From Gossypium raimondii (taxonomy: Eukaryota > Streptophyta > Magnoliopsida > Malvales > Malvaceae), in assembly GCF_025698545.1 (NCBI RefSeq), contig NC_068575.1:60149980-60213979 (forward strand): a DNA stretch of 64,000 bases, read 5' to 3'. The notes beneath the pieces were generated by a model, which made no database searches, was not told the origin of the DNA, and saw nothing but the letters and a program-made list of their open reading frames with translations. Positions 1-11,600 of the stretch are shown piece by piece (positions within the stretch are counted from its first letter, which is position 1; every line of letters begins with the position of its first letter). The position numbers and the translations under genes were made by a program.

Positions 1-577
1 AAAAATCATCATGATAAAACTAGATCTGATTTAAGTTATGAACTAAAACATACCTTAATATTTCACTCAACTTTGTCTACTTCACTCACACCAACAAAGA
101 CAGATCGCAATGTAAACATGAATTTGGTTAAGTAATTTGGGAAAATGCATATAAATAAGGAAAATGTATATGAATTTTATGTACCGCCAAACAATAGTTT
201 GGCCAAAACACAGGTAGCAAACCAGATGTCAATGGTCAGATATGAAAATAATTGCACCAAATATTAATTCTGCCTACAATAGATGAACCATGATCAGTTA
301 GCAGCAAATAACATCAAGTTTGTAAAACTTTATCAATATGAGAACCAAATATGTTTAAAAAAAGAATGCCATCTATGCACAAACGATTTAAAAAAAATTC
401 AAAGACTTAATTAGAAAATATTAAAACACTAAACCTTTACTGCATATATGTGTGCTGTCAACTTTTAACATTGAAAAAGTAATAACGAATAAATAAATTA
501 GCAGTACTGAACAAGCTAACAAGTTAACAATTAAATAACCCCACATCAAGCATATCAAAAATCAAAATGACAACAAA
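1..577. other. AT-rich intergenic DNA, no gene seen
   Basis: I see no coding exon, RNA gene or bounded repeat here. It is low-complexity AT-rich sequence running up to the receptor-like protein remnant that starts at 578. Confidence 0.5.
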
Positions 578-872
578 TCATTGTTTTTGACAACTTGGTA
601 ACATCATCTCTGCTTCCACTTCCAAGTGATTAAAAGAAATATCAAGTTCATTTAGCCTTGACAAATTGACAAAAACACAGAGCAAAATCATGCCTTGAAA
701 CTCATTGCTTGATAGAAAAAGTGACTCAATATTTGTTATATTATATAATTAGCAATGAAGGAAAAGTGCTATTGAATTGATTGTTAGAGAGATCCACGTG
801 ACAGAGTGAGATCATATTTCTCAAGCATGAATTGATACTTCCAAAGAGATTATTAAGAGAAAATTAGTTCTT
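578..872 (-). pseudogene. Leucine-rich-repeat receptor-like protein fragment
   Basis: Read on the minus strand, two stretches give plant extracellular LRR sequence. From about 872 down to 740 the translation contains FGSINSCLRNMISL followed by CHVDLSNNQFNSTFPSLL. From about 715 down to the stop at 578-580 it contains LSSNEFQGMI and then NLSRLNELDISFNHLEVEAE. The LxxLxLSxNxF and LDISFNHLEVEA patterns are those of plant receptor-like proteins of the Cf/RLP type, which are cell-surface proteins of defence and development. The two pieces are in different frames, with about 25-40 non-LRR bases between them, and there is no start, signal peptide or transmembrane segment. This is a short broken relic of a host gene. 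The exact RLP subfamily cannot be told from so little. Confidence 0.6.
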
Positions 873-1410
873 TCAAAAATAGGTTGTCACATAAACAGTT
901 TGGAAGATTCTATTGTAATTAGCGAGCAATCTAAACTAAGGGGCGGTTGTAACTAAATTATTGAAATTTGGCTAAGTGCTTTAATAAGTTAACATTTTTC
1001 CTCGCTAATATCCATCAAGGGTTCTACCGGTTGTTGAACCCTAAAAGAGATAATGTATATGCATGCGCTTGACGTCAAAGCAAAAGACTAGCACATGGGG
1101 ATTGCAAGTCAACCAAATCCCCGAACACAAGCAACAAGTACGGAGACGCACGGATAAGAAGCATGCGCTTGAATTTAAATCAGATTCCAGTCTCCGTAAA
1201 ATGTTCACGCATGAAAAGAAAAGGAAGTTGACGAACTTACCAATGGTTGCGTACGGATACGCACGGAGGTCGTGATGCAAAGAAAGAAATCGGCGCTGCT
1301 CGACTACGTTGGGGAACCGTTAGGGATTAGGGAAATTTTAGGATTTGGGGAGATGTCTATTTTGGGGGTGGAGAATCGGGAATTAATTTGGTTTTGTTTC
1401 GGTCAAAATG
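873..1410. other. Intergenic DNA left of the CACTA-like element
   Basis: This stretch is less AT-rich than its surroundings and has short open frames on both strands, none resembling a known protein. It may be the outer part of the CACTA-like element that follows, but I found no CACTA-type left terminus in it. Confidence 0.3.
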
Positions 1411-1730
1411 GTGGAAAACAAACGACGCCGCTTACGCCAACATATTTAACCCTTTGCGCGCTTATAAACAAACGCCACTAACTATATCGCCAAACGCAAT
1501 GCTTCCCCATCAAGTAACTAAACCTCTTGGCATTTTAGAAAAAACGCCACGAATAATATATAGAAAACGGCATCGTTTGTATTAAAATTAAAACAACATT
1601 GCGGCGTTTTAAGCAAAGTGCCACTACTAACAATGGAAAACGACGCAGTTTCCTTAAGTTATAATGCAAATTTGCTGCGTTTAATAAAAGCGCCACTAAA
1701 ACCAACTAAGTAAACGACGTCGTTTTCCGT

Positions 1731-2405
1731 AACACCATTTCGATTTGGCGGCGTTTATATATAAGCGCCACTAAATATAAGGTCAAACGCAATCGTTTAA
1801 AGCAAACTCCTGTAATCTTTAAAATATATTTGCGGCGTTTTGGGTGTAACGCCACAAATATCCTTGAAAACGATGCCGTTTCTGTAACAAAGAAAACATA
1901 CTTGCGACGTTTTATCTAAAACGCCACTAAATGTAATAAGAATACGGCTACCGTTTTCAGAATAACACCATTTCGAGTTTGCGACGCTTATATATAAGTG
2001 CCACTAAATATAAGGTCAAACGCAATGCTTAACGCAAACTCGTAATCTTTAAAATATATTTGCGGCGTTTTGAGTGTAACGCCACTAATAACAATGGAAA
2101 ACGACGCCGCCTCAGAATAAAGAAAACATACTTGCGGCGCTTTTGTATAAAACGCCACTAAATGTAATAAGAATACGCCGCCGTTTTCATAACACCATTT
2201 CGAGTTTGCGACGCTTATATATAAGTGCCACTAAATATAAGGTCAAACGCAATGCTTAATGCAAACTCGTAATCTTTAAAATATATTTGTGGCGCTTTGG
2301 GTGTAACGCCACTAATAACAATGGAAAACGACGCTGCCTCGTAATAAAGAAAATATACTTGCGCGCTTTTGTATAAACGCCACTAAATGTAATAAGAAAA
2401 CGCGC
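1731..2405. repeat. Tandem repeat of about 230 bp, three units
   Basis: Units begin with 'aacaccattt' at 1731, 1964 and 2191 (spacing 233 and 227 bp). Each runs through 'tataagcgccactaaata' or its variants, 'aaggtcaaacgcaat', 'aatctttaaaatatatttg' and 'aacgccactaaatgtaat'. Similarity between units is high by eye. It lies within the left subterminal array of the CACTA-like element. Confidence 0.75.
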
Positions 2406-2639
2406 ATTTTCTTCACAACTTACAAGATTTTACACGCTTTTATAATAAACGCCGGTATTATTTCATCTATTATGGCGTTTCATGTTTAGCGCCGCTAATT
2501 ATAATGCAAATCCACTAGAAACGACATCGCTTTCAATGAATTCAATTTAAACCCTAAAACCATCTAATTTTTGTAAGCTCGATTTAATCCTTTTTCATAT
2601 ATATATTTATTAAATTGATAATTTAAATTTAATTTAATT

Positions 2640-3255
2640 CAATTATATTGTAAAATATCCACATTTAAACCCTAAAACTCATGACCCAGTGACCGTTAGC
2701 TTAACACCGCATTCGAACCCAAAACTAGAAACAACCATAAACAAACCCTAAAATCAAATATTATATCATAACTTATCTTTAAACCCTAAACCCCAAACCA
2801 GCCCTTAAATTTCCAAACCCCTAACCCCAAACATTAAACTTTAAACTAAAAAACCCAAATCCTAAACTCTAAACCCCAAACCCTAAACCCTTACCCCCAA
2901 AAACTAAACCCCAAACTCAAAAACCAAGAATCCCAATCATAATATTATTGTAGTACAAAACAAATATTTTAGATTCTTATAATATCAAATGGTATGAATC
3001 TCAGTAATTAAATATAACATATATTAATATATATCTCTTAAGCCATAATTTCAACTATATATATACTCATAATTTCAGTTTATTAAATTTATTATTATCT
3101 CTTTTACAATTACGTACTTAAAGAACGTATATTTAAAACATAAATTAAAAAAATTAATCTAGACCCTACACCCTAACCCGACCCCTATAACCCTAAACCC
3201 CTAAACCCTAAGTCTTAAAGCCTAACGTCTAACCTCTACACCCCTAACCCCTAAG
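2640..3255. repeat. Degenerate telomere-like (CCCTAAA) tracts
   Basis: Two blocks, about 2660-2935 and 3160-3255, are built of imperfect CCCTAAA, CCCCAAA and ACCCTAAA units, with many 'aaaccctaaac' strings. They resemble the Arabidopsis-type telomere repeat, but the register slips and the units are mixed, so this is not a true telomere. They form filler inside the CACTA-like element. Confidence 0.65.
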
Positions 3256-3847
3256 CATCTCACTTTGCATATCATTATCCGAGAAAAGATCGATGTTTCA
3301 ACCCATTCTATCGGGCATGGACTACAAAAATATTATTAGAGTTTGGTGCCCACTCCACATCGCTTTTAGGAAGCTATATGCCATGTCCCATGCATATTAT
3401 CATAATTATTCATCATTATCCGTATTAACCCGACTAATTAAATAATATATAATATTATTAATCACGATATTAATTTGGTGTTTTATATTACTTTGTTTGA
3501 TTTATATATTAATTTAGTCGAACTATATATCAAAATTTTTCTATTTTTTATTCTTTACAACACAACAATTTAAGTTTTATTATATTTTATTTTACTCATA
3601 ATTTTATATATTTATATTTCTACTAAAGTAGTTTAAATAAACTGTGATTGAAAAATAATAATAAATAGTTAGGACTTAATTAGGACTTCTCTTTAATTAA
3701 TAAAAACATTTTGTATTAAACATTAATATTATTTGTTATCATTTAAATGTAAATTTGACCAATATATAATAAATACAACGAAATATTCAGCTTATAATAA
3801 AAAAATATATCAAATCATGAGATAATTGGAATGCTTTTTTATTACTA

Positions 3848-4197
3848 TTAGCGGCGCTTACAGAAAATCGCCGCTAAAAAACAAATCATTAGTGGCGCTT
3901 TTAAGAAAACGCCGCTAAAGACCCACAACAAAGAAAACAGCGTCGTTGCCCTTAGGTTTTTTGCGGCGCTTCTCAGAAACGCCGCTAAAGACAGGAGCAT
4001 TAGCGGCGCTTTTGTAAAAACGCCGCTAATGGCCCGAAAACTCAGTAAACGACGTCGTTGGCCTTATTTTTTTGCGGCGCTTTTTGTGAATCGCCGCTAT
4101 TGCTTATTATTAGCGGCGTTTTAGTTAATGCGCCGCTAATGTTCAATTTTTAGCGGCGTTTGTTGTCCAAACGCCACAAAATACGCCGCTAAAGACC
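3848..4197. repeat. Run of about seven short palindromes
   Basis: About seven consecutive hairpin-forming motifs of roughly 30-36 bp follow the plan (T)TAGCGGCG-spacer-CGCCGCTAA, starting near 3849, 3890, 3960, 3999, 4073, 4109 and 4149. The spacers between them recur as well: a long one with 'acgtcgtt' alternates with a short one of about 9 bp. They form the right subterminal region of the CACTA-like element. Confidence 0.75.
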
Positions 4198-4212
4198 TGT
4201 TTTGGTGTAATG

Positions 4213-5623
4213 TATGAACCCTTGATTTTTAATTTATTTTATATTATAACATTAGTTATAGAAATGCTACCGAGTTGATTACTCAGTGTTGGGTTTGTCT
4301 TCCGTGCGCAGGTTAGCACTCGTTCTTATCAGTATCCAACAGAAAATCCCGTATTCATCGAGTTGGTGAAACTTTTGCCATTGTGGTCGGCATGTTCCTA
4401 TAGGATTTTATGTTATTAAGCTTAGATGGAGAATTATTTCATATTCCGAGAAGTTATATAAATAGGCATATATGATAGTTGATAATAGTTTGTACTATGT
4501 AGATGTTTGATGTCGATGTTTTTTTTTTTTTGAACCCATATATGTATAATTGGAATATATATAATTGGAACAGAGGATGCATGAAATGCAACGAATAAAT
4601 AGGTTAATAGTTATATATATATATATATCAATCATGACTTGATCATGGGTCTAAATGTATGGTTTTTTTTGTATATTGGAATGAATGTTGTCAGTTGCTG
4701 GAGCAACGAACGTGATATCCTGATATTTGGACTCGGTAATTGGGTCGGGTAGTTGGAGTGTTACAATATAAAAATGGAAATACTATAATAAATAATTAGA
4801 AAACATGTATATTTATTAATATGATATATTTTCTTATTTAATTTATTTTTATTCAAATTTAAACTAATTTCTTTTTCCTAATTTTCGTATATATTTCATG
4901 TGTTAATACATATTGCATAAGTGTTATTATTATTAGTTTCAAATAGTACATTTTATTATTTATTACCTATATTCTAAATATGTGGTTTGCATATGCATAT
5001 GTTTGTGATAGAATTTTATATTGATAATGTTATTAATCAATTTAAGATGAACAATAACACAATTGGAATTGGAAGTGCATTTAATATTTTTAATCTAATG
5101 TATTTACGTGTTTAAATTTCGTTTTACTCATAATTTAAAATTTTACATATTTCATATTTTATTATTAATTAATTTTAAATTATATATTTTATTGTTTTAA
5201 AACATATGTGACAAAATTTAATATCCCTTGATTGCGGCAAGGAATCTTAATGGAAAATTTATATGCATTAAAGAATAAATTGTAGGAGTTTCTCTTTTTC
5301 CCACCATGTAAAACGACGACTCTACATTATTGTCCTTTTTGACCAAAGAAGAAGCCAGAGCCTCCTTCCGTACAATTGTACTATTACATTTATATTTATT
5401 TTTAATAATTAATAATTTTCGTTAATAATTTTAATATATTTCTCTCTTTTTTAATTTTTAAAGGAGCTCCTTATCAATTAAGTTACCTTCGCGTTGGGGT
5501 TTCCTTTTCCACGGGAGAATCTAAAAGTCCTTTTTTAGTCTACTCTCTGCTCTCTAGTCTCTACTTCCTCTTAACTTTCATTTTCTCTGAGAAAAAAAGA
5601 AATTAAGGAAACTTGTGTTAGCA
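4213..5623. other. AT-rich intergenic DNA and 5' flank of the NO VEIN-like gene
   Basis: No coding exon is visible. It holds (AT) runs (about 4609-4630) and long A/T tracts. The last 150 bases are pyrimidine-rich ('ctctctgctctctagtctct'), consistent with the 5' leader of the gene beginning at 5624. Confidence 0.45.
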
Positions 5624-8600
5624 ATGGCGTCACCTAAAGAACACATCGATGCGATTAGAAAAACAAAGTACTCAATCGGAGGAGAACCCAACCCATTGAC
5701 AGAAGACCTTCATCAAGCCGTTCGAAACTTATCCGCCGAGCTTTATACTAAAGATGTTCATTTCCTCATGGAACTTATCCAGGTCTTTTTTCATGTTCCT
5801 TTTGCTCACTTTTTTTTTCCATTTAATATGATATTGTTTCCAGTAATATATACTCAAACATTCATGTGAATCCGAATAACGTAGATGATCGATTTTTTTT
5901 TTTTTAATGTTGATTGTTGTGGTAACGGGGGAAAGTTTTGTGATGATGCAGAATGCTCAAGATAACGAGTATTTAGAAGGAGTGGATCCATCACTAGAGT
6001 TTGTGATAACTTCTCGAGATATTACGGCGACCGGAGCTTCGGCAACGTTGCTGATGTTCAATAATGAGAAGGGATTTTCTTCCAAAAATATTGACTCTAT
6101 TTGCAGTGTTGGTCGTTCCACCAAGAAAGGGAATAGGCGAAGGGGTTATATTGGGGAGAAAGGTACATGCATTTTCCATTTTCTTTTCTTTTAATTTTTA
6201 ATTGGTTACCTGCTTTTTATTTTTAAAATATTAAATTTTATTATATAAATTTATAATTTTTAAAACAAATAATTAAATCCTTAAATAAATTTATATGTCA
6301 AACAAAAGGATGAAATAAATAATTAAACTATCTCTATGAAGGTGAAAGCATACAAGGATTCTCTGTAATACAGTGTAAATTTCATTTTAGTCCTATTCAA
6401 AATTAAAATCTAATTAAAATTTGACACTATTACAATTTGGGATTAAATTACTGATAAGTTAGACTAAATATATTATATCAAATTGATTTACCTTGATTAA
6501 ACCCGACACATAAAAAGTCGAACTATCCCAAGAAATTTATATATATTTTAACGGATTGTTTCAGCTACACGATACTTGGAAATACATGTATTTTAGGGAT
6601 GATAATAGTTTTTAATGGGTCAAGTTAGGTCATGATAAATTAGTCGGTTATAATATATTTTGTTTAAATCATCAGTAATTTAACCATAATTGTAATAGTG
6701 TCATTATATGAATATATAAAAATTAATTTGCAGCAAATAGTAAGTCTAGTTTGCCTCTATAAAGAAATTATAAGGATATCTTTGTTAGGAATTTGTTCAT
6801 TGGCTGCACTTTGTTGGGATTAAAAGGAAAAGGACGTGTGGTCGAAAGAATTTATGCTAAAATTTTCAGTGTTTAAGATGGAATTTTTGATAACTATTGA
6901 CTTGTCTCGAACGCACAACAGAATTCCCTCAGCATGTGAACTTTTCATTTATGGGAATTTAATCCACCTTAAATGTATACTGTGTGATAACGAAGACATT
7001 TATTATGGTAACTCCATTGAATAAATGAGTAAGTTGTGAGAGAAATTCATACAACTTAAAATAGAGCGTGTAGGTATGATCTTCTTCTTTTGAAAATTTA
7101 AAAAAGAATTAAAATTTAATAACCGAATGAATATAATGATTTGGTGGAAGAATAAAATTTAAATTATTATATTACGTGTGGAAGATGATATATTACCCTA
7201 ATTTGCTTAATACTTTTTAGTATACCGTGGGTTCGTTTATTTACATGTAAAATGCTTTACGGAAAATATTTTTTGTATTTTCCGTATCTGCTTTACGTAA
7301 AACAAATTTGGTCAATGTAAAATAACTTACAAGTCAATCGTAAAATAAGTTCTTTTTCTCAGAAATGACTTACCCTTTGAAAAGCGTAAGTCATTTTTCG
7401 AAAAGAGCTCATCTATAGATAATTTAATTTTACACAAAATTAACTTAAATCAAGCTTAATATTATTATATTGATAATAAATTTTATTTTATTTTAAATTT
7501 AAAATTATTAAAATATTATATTTTTAATATTATTAAACATACATATTTAATTATTTATATTTAGTCATATAATAATTTATTAATATAATAAATATAATTT
7601 ATTATTTTAATAAATTATTTAATATTTCAATTTTATTTTAATAATAAAATTTTAAAATAATAAATTTAAATAATATTATTCACATATTATTTAAAATATT
7701 CAACATTAATATTTTAATAATAAATATTTATTTCAATTATAAATATATTAATATAAATGTTTTGTAGCATAAAAATTAAATATGTCATAAGTCTACGACA
7801 CCTCATGATTTGTAATTTAGTCTTTGTACTTTTATTTTCAAGAATTTAGTCCCTTTACTTTTCAAATTTGAAAATCAAGTCCAATTGTTAACGTTTTAAA
7901 TTTTTTTGTCAATTTTGTTAGTGTCACATTTTTAAATAAAAATATTCACTCGGTAGTCATGTAATTAAAAATAACGTTGTAATGAACTTGAATTTAACAT
8001 GATATTTTTAATATATGCAAAAACAATGTAAAATATAAAATTATAGATAAAAATAAATTCAATGAAAAATAAGAAAATCTCAAATGTATGTTTGTTTCAT
8101 TGAAAACAATTTTATGAAATATTTTTGAGAAATCTACCAAACAACGAAAAATATTTTACACAGATTAATCCAAACACTAGAAAATATTAACTTTTCCATA
8201 TATTATTTTTCGGAAGTCATTTTCAACAAAACAAACGGAGACTATATTTGTATAACTTTAGAGTGTTGAAGCCAGCTGCCTAACAAATATTTCAACCCTC
8301 CAACATAAACATATACCCAATTTTGCCTACACTTTTTTTAGCATAATCATTGATATCTTAGTCTTCTAAATCAAATATTTCAGTGTCAAGGCATTTGCAT
8401 TACCATTGATATTTTAGCATAAAAAAATTAGAGAAATGGTGTAACACATGATAAAATATTTTTGTAATGACATACAAAAATAATTCCCATTTAACATTTT
8501 TAGCTACTAAAATTCAAATAAAAGGAAATTATAACAGAGCAAGACTTGGAAACCTTATTAGTATTACAGTGCCATAATATATGTGAGGATTTATTATCTA

Positions 8601-11600
8601 AGGATGTATTATGTTTTCTTTGCAGGAATTGGATTCAAGAGTGTCTTTCTGATCAGTGCACAGCCCTACGTATTCAGCAATGGCTATCAGATACGGTTCA
8701 ATGAGGCCCCTTGCCCTCACTGTGGTCTTGGCTACATTGTTCCTGAGTGGATTGATGACCTGACACTTGACGACATTAGAAAGGTTTATGGATCTGCGCT
8801 TCCAACCACGGTCATTGTGCTTCCCCTGAAGCCTGACAAGGTCAAGCCAGTGAAACAGCAGCTGTCAATCATCGAACCCGAAGTTTTATTATTCCTTTCG
8901 AAGATCAAGCGTCTTTCTGTCAGGGAAGACAATGAGGATCCGAGGCTCAATACTGTGAGTGGGATAGCTATTACAAGTGAGACTAATTTTGTGACAAGGA
9001 AGAACGTCGATGCTGAGTCCTATACTCTCTGTCTTTCCGCTGAGGAAAAGGATGGCAAGTTCGGAAAAGAGTGCAGCTATCATATATGGAAGCAGATGTT
9101 TCCTGTTAGGCTGGAAAACAAAGTGGAAAGGAGAATGGATGTGGACGAGTTGGTGATCACGTTGGCTTTTCCGAACGATGAGCGTCTGCATAGGGGGATG
9201 AACTTACCTGGGGTCTACGCATTTCTTCCAACGGAGATGGTGACCAATTTCCCCTTCATTATTCAAGCAGATTTTGTTTTATCATCATCAAGGGAAACAA
9301 TACTCTTAGACAACAAATGGAACCAAGGGATTCTTGATTGCGTTCCCACTGCTTTTGTCAATGCTTTCATCTCACTGGTGAAAATGACAAATGAGGCCCC
9401 GGTTTCTAGTTTACGTTGGATGTTCAATTTCTTGCCTGTCAACCGTTCCTCATACCAGAAATTTAATGCCATTAGGGAAACAATAAGATTGAAACTGGGG
9501 GATGAAAATATACTACCAAGTGATGAGTCTTGCACGGGCCAGAAGTTTTTCCATAAACCTGGTGAAGTTGGTAGAATTATGCCTGCTTTCTGGGATATTG
9601 TGGAGAAGGCAAGAAAGGAGGGGGTAGGCTTGCATAATCTGTCATCACATGGAACATATATCTTGCATCCCTCTTTTGATGTGGCTGAGTATGATAATAT
9701 TCTGAATTTTTTGGGAGTTGGACCGGTCGACAACAGATGGTATGCAAAGTGCATCCAAGGTTCTAATCTTGTATTGGGAGTTTCGGAGAGCCTTTATCTT
9801 GAGCTTCTTATCTTCCTTGCAGAGAACTGGAAGAACATATTCTATGGTACCAGCATTATAAACGTACCACTTCTTAAATATGTTGATCTTTCTGGATGTG
9901 TGTCCTTGTGCAGTATCAGTGAATCCATGCAACATACTCTAGGGACAATATGCCGATCTCATCAATTTGATCACTTGTCATGGATGATTGGTTGGAATAG
10001 GGAGTTTGGTGGTGCTACAAACTGTCTTTTTCTTCCTGAACGCACACAGGATGCCATCCGTACAAGCTTCAAGAAAGAAACAATTTCAGGATGGCTTCAA
10101 AACCTGGTCAAGGTTGTTTCAGTAAGTGTGTATGAATATGCAGCTGCCCTTATTGACAGTCTTGGTAGTAAGCCGAAGCTTGTTATTGCCTATGCTCACT
10201 TCTTATATCATTCATACCTGAAGTTATTTGTAACATCAGCAGAAGTTGGTAATTTGTGTGGCATCATGCCTCTGGTTGATAATTATGGTAATGTCAATGT
10301 GACCAAGAAGTGGAAGATTCTTGTTCCAGCTAATGGAAGCAAATGGAACAGTTTAGTTGGTTCTAATCCACTGAAAGCTGAAGGCTATATTGAGTTAGGG
10401 GAAGATTACTTGCATCAGAGGACTTTTGCTGGTCAATTCACTCCTGGAAAGCAGCTTTTGAAGTTTCTAATATCACATGTTGGTATTTCAGATATCCCAT
10501 CTCTCTCTCCTCCTTATGCTGCGCTTCCTGCTGTCTCTTCACCCCTCACAAAGGATAACACTTTCTTGCTTTTGGATTGGATTCAGCACTTGAAAAGTAG
10601 AAGAACGCCAATTCCAGAAAGGTTTCTGACTAGCATAAAAAGTGGACACTGGCTGAAAGTCACCATAAATGGCTCTTCTGGCTACAAACCACCAGCACAA
10701 TCATTCTTTCATTCATCTTCGTGGGGAGATATTTTGCAGAATGGGTCAGTGTTTGTTGATATTCCACTAATTGATCAGACATATTATGGAGACAGAATAA
10801 ATGATTATAGGGAGGAGCTGAAAATTATCGGAGTAATGTTTGAGTATGGCGAAGCATGTCAATTTATCGGGGACCATCTCATGCGATTGGCATCTTCATC
10901 AACGCTAAGTAAAGATCGTGTGCTTTCCATTCTTGGTTTCATCAGATATCTGAGGGAAAAATGCCTCCCTCCTGATGAATTTATCCGCAGTATCAAAGAA
11001 GAAAGGTGGCTAAAGACTTCCTATGGTTTCAAATCACCTGTGGGAGCTGTTTTGTTCGACGAGGAATGGAGAACAGCCATACAAATATGTAATGTCCCCC
11101 TCATTGATCAAGCATTCTACGGTGATCAAATCCTTGGCTACAAAGACGAACTCAGCCTGCTTGGCGTTATAGTTGGCTTCAGTAGATGCTATCAGCTTGT
11201 CATTAATCACTTGAAAAATTCTTCGTACTTGACCTCTATGAGTGCTGATGCTTTTCTTTTATTGCTGGAATGTATGCGTTATGCAGGATCGCCTGAGAGG
11301 CTTGTTACTACACTTAGAGATGCAAAGTGTTTGAAGACGAATCTTGGTTTCAAACCTCCATCTGAATGCTTTCTATTTGATCAAGAGTGGGGCTGTCTTC
11401 TACAAGTTTTCACTTGTTTCCCAATAATCGATCAAGCTTACTACGGAAGTATCATCTCTAGCTACAAAAATGAGTTGAAGAGATTGGGTGCTGTTGTGGA
11501 TTTCGATGTAGCAGTCAAATCCTTTATCAGCCGTTTCAAGCAACGGGCATCGTCATCATCTCTTACAAAAGATGACGTTTTGTCATTCCTCTCATGCTGT

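Larger units (their letters stand above)
1411..4212. mobile_element. CACTA-like non-autonomous DNA transposon, left end not resolved
   Basis: Two arrays of short motifs flank an AT-rich, non-coding core. Left array (about 1411-2520): many copies of GCGGCGTTT paired with AACGCCACTAA. Right array (about 3848-4197): motifs of the form TTAGCGGCG...CGCCGCTAA. The right edge reads, on the minus strand, CATTACACCAAAACAGG from 4212, which is close to the CACTACACCAAAA start of plant CACTA (En/Spm) elements. Subterminal arrays of short direct and inverted motifs are typical of that superfamily. No transposase frame is visible, so it is non-autonomous or deleted. The family assignment is inference from ends and array structure. 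Confidence 0.55.

Noticed and set aside
1411-2520. Regular GCGGCGTTT/AACGCC repeats considered as a CRISPR-like array
   Set aside because: This is plant nuclear DNA. Repeats are degenerate and of unequal spacing, and the pattern fits transposon subterminal repeats.
2738-3255. Possible chromosome end
   Set aside because: CCCTAAA units are degenerate and short, with ordinary sequence and genes on both sides.
8889-9935. Antisense open frames of 96-163 codons
   Set aside because: They are opposite the long, well-supported exon 3 of the NO VEIN-like gene and have no domain of their own.
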